Shown here piece after piece: positions 55,756-64,000 of a stretch of 64,000 bases of DNA. This DNA is from Pseudeuparius sepicola (Eukaryota > Arthropoda > Insecta > Coleoptera > Anthribidae): positions 30,256,365 to 30,320,364 of the forward strand of contig OY987304.1 of assembly GCA_963920635.1 (NCBI GenBank), in the 5' to 3' direction. Made by a program: the position numbers and the translations under genes. The notes beneath the pieces were generated by a model. The model did not search any database. It was not told the DNA's origin and saw only the letters and a list, made by a program, of their open reading frames with translations. Numbering within the stretch: position 1 is the first letter of the stretch; each line of letters opens with the position of its first letter.

Positions 55756-56050
55756 TAGACCTTGTGGATAAAATGGATACTTGATTTGAGTTTACATGCA
55801 TTCAGATGATTTAGCGTTCTCTGGTTTTAGCTCATTTAAATAACCTCGATTTTAGCTTGTTAGTTTAAACGTGTGTGGTGATTTTTACACTATCTTTGGA
55901 CAGTTTTATAGATATTATATTTTTATAGTGTATTACCTTAATTAAAACATAAAAATCATGCAGGTGTGTTGTAAAACAAATAATTAGATATTATTATCCT
56001 GATATTTAGCTCTTTAATAACCTTGCAGGCATACATGCCACGTACAAGCT

Positions 56051-57427
56051 AATGTGATGCCCAGCGAGCGTCCCAAGCAGGAAAGTCTTTAATTCATGAT
56101 ATTTCTACGATATCCCAGTAGGGGCCCCAGGCAAAATTATAAAAATATCACACTTATACGTGAATCTACTGTGGGCCTGGAAAAAGCCGCTGCCGGCGGT
56201 ACTCCTTTGAGATGCCGAAAACATGCACACCCTAAGTGCTTTTCGATGTTCGTTTCCTTTGATTCCGATGCCGCCGAGATCCCAGGTGTTAGGGCTCCCT
56301 AAAGGAAATTGGGTAAAATTCGGTATATATATATAAGGAGGCGAGCCGCGAGTCGTGGTAGCAGTTTCGATCCAGAAAGCATTTGCCGCTGAAAGCCCTG
56401 CCCGAAAGAAGAGGGCAGGCGGCCGCCCCTGCGGCCAGCCGGCCGCAGGCCATCACCCAATTAGTAATGAAGAAAACCAAAAAGGAAGTATTTTCCTAAG
56501 CATCGCCGTAAGTTTGGACTGGCCAAAAGTAAGATATTTGTGTTTTAATTCCTTTGTATTTGAATTGCCTTTTTATTTTTGAATTTTGAATTATTTTGGA
56601 ACTTTTAGAGAAATTGAATTTATTGTGCATTTTTAATTACTTAATTGAAAATAATTTGAACTTTTGTGAACCATATTATGATTTTTGGGAATTTATTTTG
56701 ACCCATATTGTTTTACTGTAGATGTCATAGTTTTTAGTTTATTCAACAGAAATAATCTTGTCCCTTTTATTGGGAAATTTGAAGGGATTTGGGAAACCAT
56801 GTAGAATCAAATTAATTGGGGTTGAATCAGAATTTTGTTTTTTAATTGAACTATTTTATGCAAAGTTTTCGAGTAATTTGAATTACATTCTTATACAAAC
56901 TTGTACGGAGTAATTAAGCAATGTTATGCAGAGTCAAGTAATTTTATTCTATTTAGGGAATCAAGTATTTTATTCTATTTGGGGAATCTTTTGCAATTTT
57001 TGGATTTTTATCTGAAGGTTTGTCATCTTATGCCATAGTTTATGTATTTGTGCCATTTTGTCATATTGTTTGGTGTCTTATTTGAAATTCTATTGTTTAT
57101 CAGTGTATCTTGAGAAACGTTTGGATTTTGTTACTTAGAAAGGGGTCACATTTCAGATATCTTGAGTGTAGCATTGTGCGAACTTATAGATGATTAATTT
57201 TATTCAATAATAATTATTGCACATGTTTTTAAACTTTCTATTGTACCGTATTTTGTTAATCCAATGTACGGTGTCGTATTTAATTTTAATATACATATCA
57301 TACTATCCCTGTGTTTCCGTCATACACCTTAGGCCCACACTAAAAAGAATATTGTGGCTCGCCCTATACAAATCTGTTCGCCAACTTTTACCACCAACAA
57401 AAAGGGCTGAGATCACCACACTAATAT
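56051..57427 (+). other. LTR-like or promoter segment
   Basis: TATATATATATAAGG (56324-56337) lies ahead of a GC-rich leader (56340-56450), then a long T-rich tract poor in coding sequence to about 57300. This layout is like an LTR followed by untranslated leader. No second LTR, gag or pol was found; TGGCTCGCCC at 57352 could be a primer-binding site but is unproven. Confidence 0.25.
56324..56337 (+). promoter_or_regulatory. TATA-box-like element
   Basis: TATATATATATAAGG followed about 30 bp later by a purine/pyrimidine-mixed start region (GTGGTAGCAGTTTCGATCC). Only positional support. Confidence 0.35.
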
Positions 57428-57553
57428 TATATGCGCACGATATCCATATGTGACGTCATCGCATGAACCACTAACCTTGAGTGGAGAGTAGGTTGAACGG
57501 TAACTTTTCGGTTCATGCGATGAGTTCACATATGGATATCGTGCGCATACAGT
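57428..57553. repeat. Palindrome TATGCGCACGATATCC
   Basis: TATGCGCACGATATCCATATG at 57430-57450 pairs with CATATGGATATCGTGCGCATA at 57529-57549, and CATCGCATGAACC pairs with GGTTCATGCGATG, around a ~50-nt loop. Likely the core of a small fold-back element. No gene. Confidence 0.65.
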
Positions 57554-58071
57554 ACGTGGCTTGTACGCCTGCAAGGTTAATAAAGAGCTAAATATCAGGA
57601 TAACAATATCTAATTATTTGTTTTACAATACACCTGCATGATTGTTATGTTTTAATTAAGGTAATACACTATAAAAATATAATATCTATAAAACTGTCCA
57701 AAGATAGTGTAAAAATCGCCACACACGTTTAAACAAACAAGCTAAAATCGAGGTTATTGAAATGAGCTAAAACCAGAGAACGCTAAACCATCTGAATGCA
57801 TGTAAACTCAAAGCAAGTAGCCATTTTATCCACATGTGACGTCACAGCCTTTTCCTCCCCGCTCGCCTCACCCGAATTACCGTTCAACCTGTTCTCTCTA
57901 CTAACCTTGCTCTTCAGTAACCTTGGGACCCCCTTGCCCAAGGTTACTCTACTAACCTTGCCCCTTGCCTCGCTCCTGTTGCTAACCCGCATCCAACTTC
58001 ATTCTCATTCTTGTTTTTTGTGCGCTCGAAGCCACACGTGTTAGATTTTCGCGAACTTTTCTAACGAAAAT

Positions 58072-59126
58072 ATGGGTAAAAAACGTAGGAGAGGCCGGTC
58101 CGGAAGCTCATCCTCCACAGATTCTCTGGAAAGACGAATTCGACGCGCATCGTTGCGGACTCCATTAAATAAAATCTACCGAGGAGGTCACATAGTTCGC
58201 CTCATAGTCATAGCGGCAGCTATCATCGCTCGCAAACATCTAGCAGTGAAGCAACCAGTAGATCCAGATCAAAAACCTCCAGAGGGGCATACACCCCTGC
58301 CGACTCTTCACCTCCTAATAACAGAAGGGACGTATCTACTGGGAGGGAGACACATAGTCCCCTTAAAGACAGTGTACCTTCCTCTAATAACAGGGAGTCC
58401 ACTGTCGCTCAAATCCACCAAACAGGGTTACTGCGAACACATAGTCCAGGCATACCCTGAAGGGCACATAGCCCTCTTACCATCAATATGGAGAATAATC
58501 TTCCAACTGGAAAGGATCCTGCTCTAGAACCAGACCTCCTACAATCCCTCGGGGAGGACCCAAACTCCAAAAATGCAGAGCATGGCCTGTTTCATCCCGC
58601 AGTGGCGTCTAGATGGAATTAGGGTTCGTTTATTAGGAGGAACCCTAGATGGAACTATGTTCACTCAGCAGGTTTGGACCAAATAGTTTCGCAAGAGCTC
58701 ATAGAAAAATATTCAGCTCCGGAAAATTGTCCAGTGCTAAAAACTCCTGCATTAAATCCTGAAGTATCCCTTCTCTTCAAAAACATAGCCTCAAAAAAGG
58801 AAAAGAGGCTATTCTGCCTCCAACAGTCGACTGGCGCAGGCATCACTGCTGTCGGGTCTGCACTGAATATTGTGTTAACCACAGATATACAAAGCAATAT
58901 AAAAAATAACTTGGTAAATCTCCTTGGAGATGTCGGTAGGCTCCTCTTGAGCAGTCACTGACTTCAATGGAAAGACTATCCAACCTCAGCCCCTTCCTCT
59001 TTAAATTAGCGAGAGAGACAGCCTTCAACAACCCCGTAGGTGAATTTCTCCTAGGCCCTGACTTTGGAGAAAAGTACAAAAACAACAAAATGCTAGAAAA
59101 ATCAAGCGAAGACTTGAAGCCAAGAT
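58072..59126 (+). pseudogene. DIRS gag-like protein, fragmented
   Basis: Opens MGKKRRRGRSGSSSSTDSL (58072) with a basic, Ser-rich N-terminus. After frame changes, 58674-58961 encodes IEKYSAPENCPVLKTPALNP and LVNLLGDVGRLLLSSH, and then ERLSNLSPFLFKLARET with NPVGEFLLGPDFGEK near 58970-59075. These are the conserved core of DIRS gag proteins, which package the RNA. At least three frame breaks. Confidence 0.65.
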
Positions 59127-59364
59127 GAATAAAACCTGCAGAACCTAGACCGACAGTCACACCCAAGGCTAGGCCAGTTACAACACAAGCAACAAGAACT
59201 TCTTTAAACTCCAGGGGCCCGTTTCGAGGGCAGAGGGATCACTCGAAACAGAAAGGGCAATACTCTTACCAACGAGGGGAAAAACCGAATTAACAGTATC
59301 GTCCAAGAAAGTAGCGGTAAGTGTAGCTGGGAAAATTAGACATTTTATTAAAACATAAAAAACT

Positions 59365-59800
59365 AGCTAACTTGGCCAAAGAAATTTGGCAGTGGTGTGA
59401 GACCCGTAATATATGGATAGTAGCATAGCATATCCCCTCCTCTCAAAATATCGCAGACAAGGCATCCCGACCCCTTCCTACAGATACAGAGATGAAATTA
59501 ACCAATTCTGCATTCTTAGAAATCGCTAACAAATTTGGCATGCCGGAGATAGATCTATTCGCTTCCCATATTATCAATAAATGTAACAGATATATTTCTT
59601 AGTTACCAGACCCAGGGTCGTATGCAGTCGATACTTTTACTATCGACTGGAGGGAAGATCATTTTTACGCATTCCCGCCTTTCTGCCTTATCTTAAGAAC
59701 ACTCAAGAAAATAATAACAGATAAAGCAGAGGGCATTATAGTCATTCCAAAATGGTAAACACAACCATGGTATCCCATTTTTGAAAAGTTACTTATAGGC
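59365..59800 (+). pseudogene. DIRS RNase H / linker region
   Basis: Frame with stops reading LAKEIWQWCETRNIWIVA, SQNIADKASRPLPTDTE and PEIDLFASHIINKCNRY, then DWREDHFYAFPPFCLILR: the end of RNase H and the conserved DLFAS..N..P.Y....PD....DA....W.....AFPP linker of DIRS pol. The polymerase itself is deleted. Confidence 0.7.
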
Positions 59801-59913
59801 AAACCGCTAGTTTTACCTGCAAATTCAAATTTAATTCTTAATTCCAGATCCCAAACACAGAAATTCATTCAACTACATCTGATAGTGGGTATAGTATCCG
59901 GTAGGAATTACCA

Positions 59914-60764
59914 GTGATTTTAACGCATCCCAGCCCCCAGGCAGGAAAGGTTTCCTTTCCTGGTACTAGAGAGGCTATCGCTCAGGCCCTCCTAAGGAAA
60001 GGATATCCAGCAGAAACACTGGAAACACTCTTTCAGTCCATTACAGAAGCGACACAGACGCAGTATACTTACGACAACACTCAAAGCCTGGTGGCTGTTC
60101 TGTAATGAACAAGGTATTGACCCACTATCTGGATCCACTAACGCAGTCTTATTATTTTTACAAAACCTCCTTTCTACTAAAAAGTCCAAGTTCGGTACCT
60201 TTAATAACCACAGGTCAGCATTAGCATTTATCCTCCCACAGGAAGTAACCAATAATATACTTATTAAACGCTTTATGAAAGGAGTAGCAAGAATGAGACC
60301 ACCCAAACCGAAGTATCAAGTAATTTGGGACCCAGGATGTATTCTACAATTCTTGAAGGCAACCAAAGGTGCCAATGCCTCCCTATCTGTGCTAGATCTA
60401 TCCAAGAAAACAGCAGTATTGCTGGCACTAGCTACAGGAACCAGACTACAATCCCTTCATCTTATCAGGGTTGAAAATATAACTCACAGAATCAGGAGTA
60501 AGAATTCATCTACTTACCAGACAGAATTAAGACATCGGGAACTAATAGGTACCAACCGTCTTGGGAATTACCCTGGTTTGAAAATACAGATATATGTGTA
60601 GCAAAGACATTAATGGATTATATTGATAGAACTGCTAAATTTAGAGACAAGACCGAGTTTCTCTTCCTGACCACCAGGCATCCCCTCAGACGTGCCACAA
60701 AGGACACAATTGGCCGCTGGATTAAAAGCATTATGGCTGCCGTAGGTATAGATACAGAGTAGTG
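59914..60764 (+). pseudogene. DIRS tyrosine recombinase, 3'-truncated
   Basis: Reads KAWWLFCNEQGIDPLSGSTN, NNHRSALAFILP, FMKGVARMRPPKPKYQVIWD and LALATGTRLQSLHLIRVENI; the TGTR arginine fits the first catalytic Arg. The domain goes on as IGRWIKSIMAAVGID (about 60705-60750) and stops before the expected H-x-x-R and Tyr. In DIRS elements this enzyme integrates the circular cDNA without a target duplication. Several frame changes; inactive. Confidence 0.7.
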
Positions 60765-61436
60765 AAGCAGGGTTGGGAATGTAACGAAAATTTTATACTA
60801 CATTAGCTACCTACATTAACTACGTAATTAATTCGAAATGTAGTTAACTCCGTGTAGTTAATGTAATAAATGATTTGATTGGTTGATTGAAGGTCATTTT
60901 TGTAGATAGTCGACGTCAACCTCACTTTACATTTACAATAATTTTTACAAAAGAGAATCATGGCTAGACGAAAATACCACAACAAATATGAAGAACTGAA
61001 ATTTCTCAGCACAAAATTAGGTACCTATTGTCCAAGACTGAATTTAAGTTGACAAATTTTTATTTTTATTTGATATTTTATAAATAAAAATGATTATTTT
61101 TCTTTTAAATTAGTTCTTTTATTAATTGTTACATCTAATCAATAAACATAAACAATAATGAATATGTAAATTTTTAATAAATGAATAGTGAACAATGTAA
61201 AATGTAAGCATGTACAGTCGCGGACAGTTGGTATCGAACGACCTGAAGAGGTTTCTCGTGGCTATCGTTACAGGGCGCGCGGAGACGGCAACAGCGCGGG
61301 CCTTCGGCATCGGATGGTTCGAACGGGTGTCTTGTTCCGAGAATTCTTTGCAAGCGATTAAGCCGATGTCACCGAAAGGGTTAAAAAAAATTAAGGAATC
61401 AGTATTAAACTATTTATTAAAACAGTTCACAAGTAT
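60765..61436. other. Unassigned, with element ends
   Basis: 60772 CAGGGTTGGGAATGTAACG may be a hAT-like end. A short frame MARRKYHNKYEELKFLSTK starts at 60960 and meets GTACCT, a possible donor. TACAGTCGCGGACAGTTGG at 61212 opens a GC-rich ~165-bp patch, perhaps a Tc1/mariner left end. None is complete. Confidence 0.35.
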
Positions 61437-62570
61437 ACAGTATGATTTTTTAAACTACCACCGCGATTTCCTCGCTTATTTTGCGCCCTACAAAAAAAAC
61501 ATGAGAAACAAAAAGGTGACAATTTTGGACAGCTAAGTGGCCCTGAAAAAGTAATCAACATCCATGGTCAACTTGTCGCGCAATATAAAAAAACCTCCAA
61601 TTGAGCAAAATTATTAAATAGCCGTAACATACCTATTTATTTTAAGATACCGAAGAAAACTTTTATATTGAAAATTGATGGCACTGAGAAGCTTTATGCA
61701 ACTGGGTGCTCAGATAGTTTCTGAAAATTACACAGGCTCTTCGGCTCTGTTGAGGCCATTGTTTTAGTTATTAAAGGCCATTGTTTTAGTTTATTAAAGT
61801 AGTTATTTGGCTCCCTACTGAAAAATCTTAAGAAACAAAAACGTGTAAATTTTAGATAGTTGGTTAATGTTAAAAAAAGAAGTCGGTATCCATGGCCAAC
61901 TTTTCGCGCAATACCAAAAAAAACTTAAATCAACAAGAATCTGAAAACAATCAATTTATTTTGAAAGTCGAGGGAAAATTTTAATTGGAGATTAGCGGCA
62001 ATTAGATCACGCAAGAACATTGACAAAAGAAAATTTTCATACAATTTGTACTAGTTTTCCCGCTAATTTGTTTAAAGTGTGAAGTCGAAATAGCAATTAA
62101 AAACATCAACAGTTATTCAAATTAAAGACAAATTTTCTCATATTAAAGATCTTGTTTGATCAAAAAAAAATTAAATAAATTGATAGTTTTGTTTTCACAT
62201 TTTTGTCGACTTGAGTTTTTTTTGTATTGCGTGAAAAGTTGGTTATGGATGCCGATTTATTTTTTAACATCACCTAGCCGTCTAAAATTGCCATATTTAT
62301 TATGCTTATATAAGCTTACTTACATAAAAAAAAATATATTTAATGCAGTGATAGGGCCAAAGCGAAAAATGTTTTTCAAATAAATCAAAGTGTGCCAATT
62401 GTTTCTAAAATTGGTAGTATGGAGTATCCTTTACTTTTGAACAACTTTTCCTAGCAACTTATTTCCACATAAGAAATGTTAGCAAAGTTTTTATCAAGAG
62501 TAACTTTTTGCGGTAAAATTAAAGATAAGAAAGTGTTCCTATTCAACACCTCTTCTGTGGACATACTGTA
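61437..62570. mobile_element. Possible TA-type element, decayed
   Basis: TACAGTATGATTTTTTAAAC at the left and GGACATACTGTA at the right (followed by TA) share about 9 bp of inverted end. Internal blocks (CTACCACCGCGATTT, TTGTCGCGCAATATAAAAAA) match the arms of 44406-45991, some inverted at 62210-62300. Probably a broken relative. Confidence 0.4.
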
Positions 62571-62572
62571 TA

Positions 62573-62806
62573 TACATAGTGTATTTGGAAATGAAAGGAA
62601 GGTTTATGGCTTATTATAAATATAAATGCAAATTCTTTATCAGAGGCTCGAGAGTCCGTCATAAAATACTACATAACTCGCCCGAATATTAATTTGCGTA
62701 TTTATCCTCATCAGATTTTTAGCAAAAGAGCACGCCACTGAAATGGTCGAATTTTCCTTCTCAATCAATATTTATGGCCTCCTTTCATTTCCAAATACAC
62801 TAAGTA
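62573..62806. mobile_element. mariner-type MITE (TACATAGTGTATTTGG ends)
   Basis: 234 bp with TA at 62571-62572 and 62807-62808. TACATAGTGTATTTGGAAAT at the left mirrors ATTTCCAAATACACTAAGTA at the right, and the paired region extends through GAAAGGAGGC. Non-coding. Confidence 0.7.
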
Positions 62807-62808
62807 TA

Positions 62809-63880
62809 GTTGTCAGCGGTTTTAGACATTAAGTTAATAAATATTTTGCGTTGCAACAAAAATGTATTTTTATGTTATAATAAAAAAATATGTAGTAACA
62901 CTAAAAATATATTTAGCTAATAACCCTAGAATTAAAAAAGTTAATTAAAAGGATTTTCATAAATTATTCTTTTCTTTGCAAAATAAGTATTTGTTCCAAC
63001 ATTTAGTTGTTAGGTCTCGTAGTCCTAAACATAAATGATTATAAAATAAAAGGGGTGTCCCTTTTATTTATTTTTTCTTATTTTTGAAGAAATTGGTCAG
63101 AAGTTTTAATAAATTGGTTTTCGTGGTGCTGCAATGCTCCATTGTTTCTCATAAAATGCCCTTCAACAGATAAATGAGATTAGGGGGTCACAGACATAAA
63201 ATTACCCTTGTAACTTAATAGAGAGTTATTGCAGAAACTGTTTTTGGCATTAAGCAGTATTTAAGACGACCTTATTTGAATACTCTCATACGTTATTTAT
63301 GATTCTGACAATAGTTATTGCAAGTCGTAATTTATGTATCCAAATTAAGGGCTTGTTTACGTTTACTTTATTGTTTTGTATTTCTACACTTTCACTAGAA
63401 TATTATGTGCTTTTATAATTTTGCTCCGGAAAAAACTGGGAAAACAGCCAAATAACCACGGAACACCAAGGTGAAAGACTAATGAAAACAAACAAGGTGC
63501 AAACGCAAACAAGCAACGAACATTTTAGGTTAAGTCCTACTTTCACAGAACACTAGCGTTTTCTGACAAATCAGAATTTATTTTAAGAATTGTGACAAAT
63601 AAGGTAAAAATAACGTATATTATGGTATACACAATAAACAAAAATAAAGGAAAATAACCTTATTATGGACGACCTTATGTCAAACTACGACTGCGCATGC
63701 TCAAATGTCAAAATAACGTCAAAAAAGAGCGCGACGTTATTTATTTCTGCAATAACTCTCTATTATTTAAATTGCATACCTTTATCAATAACATCAGAAT
63801 ACACACAGCAGGGACACGTGTCAAGCTTTACACACCTCCCTGGACCTCAATGTGATTACCTGGATAAAATAAAATAATTT
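62809..63880. other. No gene seen
   Basis: AT-rich and unassigned. A 70-codon frame at 63665-63877 has no family signature. Confidence 0.35.
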
Positions 63881-63889
63881 CAGGTGATT

Positions 63890-63989
63890 GAGGACTTCCA
63901 CAAGCTGGATATAATGATTACGAAGTTTTATTAGAACCACCGACACAGGAAGAATCCGAAAAAACTATAAACCCATTAAAATCTTTATG
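63890..63989 (+). CDS. Possible terminal exon at window edge
   Basis: After an AG (GTGATTGAG, 63889) or the stronger TTTCAG at 63881, a frame reads LPQAGYNDYEVLLEPPTQEE then SEKTINPLKSL and a TGA near 63989. It has a protein-like composition with no low complexity. No family is recognised and the upstream exon is not identified; chance remains likely. Confidence 0.2.
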
Positions 63990-64000
63990 ACTATAACATA

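Larger units (their letters stand above)
54486..57876. mobile_element. Composite inverted-repeat element
   Basis: Outer repeats: CTCGGGTGAGGCGAGCGGG plus GTGACGTCACATGTGGATAA at 54486-54540, mirrored at 57823-57876. The arm continues at 55766-56050 and inverted at 57545-57830, so a later insertion (about 54552-55755) has split the left arm. The centre holds an LTR-like segment and a further palindrome (57428-57553). TTAA precedes the left end, TTAC follows the right, so a piggyBac-type origin is possible. Confidence 0.5.
58020..60764 (+). mobile_element. DIRS-type tyrosine-recombinase retroelement, decayed
   Basis: Collinear remnants of a DIRS-group element: Arg/Ser-rich gag start (58072), gag core (58674-59125), RNase H end (59365-59800), tyrosine recombinase (59930-60764). 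The reverse-transcriptase palm is missing. The right side is cut at about 60764 and followed by CAGGGTTGGGAATGTAACG, possibly an end of another element. The left end and any split terminal repeats are not resolved. Confidence 0.75.

Noticed and set aside
56051..57427. Complete LTR retrotransposon
   Set aside because: Only a TATA-like promoter segment is seen; no second LTR, gag or pol.

Overview
The window is AT-rich arthropod nuclear DNA, most likely insect and possibly a beetle with a large repeat-laden genome. The evidence is a nuclear mitochondrial-ribosomal-protein gene, GT-AG introns of 53-243 bp, abundant TA-flanked mariner-type elements whose ends read TACAGGGTG, a piggyBac element, hAT elements, LINE 3' ends with AAT-repeat tails, and a short TTAGG tract. 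The species cannot be fixed from the sequence. No rRNA, CRISPR array or bacterial feature is present. More than half of the window is recognisable mobile DNA.

Host or host-like genes are few and all on the minus strand. mRpL3 (50.2-51.3 kb) is intact in one exon. A THAP zinc-finger gene (53.4-53.9 kb) has two exons and one homopolymer frameshift. Five minus-strand exons at 43.56-43.48, 43.41-42.98, 37.40-37.21, 17.83-17.67 and 17.62-17.46 kb all join in phase 0. They could form one 26-kb gene in which a Myb/SANT-like domain is split at its canonical WQK/TWSD junction; its third intron would be 19.4 kb and filled with transposons.

Region by region. 0-1.6 kb: 3' half of an R2/R4-type LINE with a restriction-like endonuclease. 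3.2-8.9 kb: a 5.7-kb fold-back element with ~450-bp arms and repeated GGCATAC motifs, itself carrying a mariner (4.06-6.34 kb) and a TTAA MITE. 10.7-15.7 kb: a four-level nest (mariner-type element, LINE, hAT, mariner MITE). 17.5-37.4 kb: the putative large intron, holding CGTCTGCC-motif repeats inverted at either side, a LINE, a nearly intact piggyBac (23.23-25.74 kb), deleted and near-intact mariners (26.3-30.8 kb), a GC-rich TA element (31.3-32.5 kb) and a hAT that contains a tRNA-like Pol III unit (34.2-35.7 kb). 37.5-43 kb: LINE ends, another hAT, and fold-back elements reaching within about 13 bp of a splice donor. 44.4-49.7 kb: palindromic elements, one with a LINE reverse-transcriptase core, and a Harbinger-type MITE. 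54.3-57.9 kb: nested inverted repeats around an LTR-like promoter segment. 58.0-60.8 kb: a decayed DIRS-type tyrosine-recombinase retroelement. 61-64 kb: MITE fragments and a possible terminal exon.

The autonomous-looking transposases (two mariners, one piggyBac) and the THAP gene are each broken by a single lesion; three of the four are one-base changes in homopolymers. Sequencing error therefore has to be weighed against true decay. There is no metabolic operon logic here: the layout is a few host exons in a sea of nested mobile elements.
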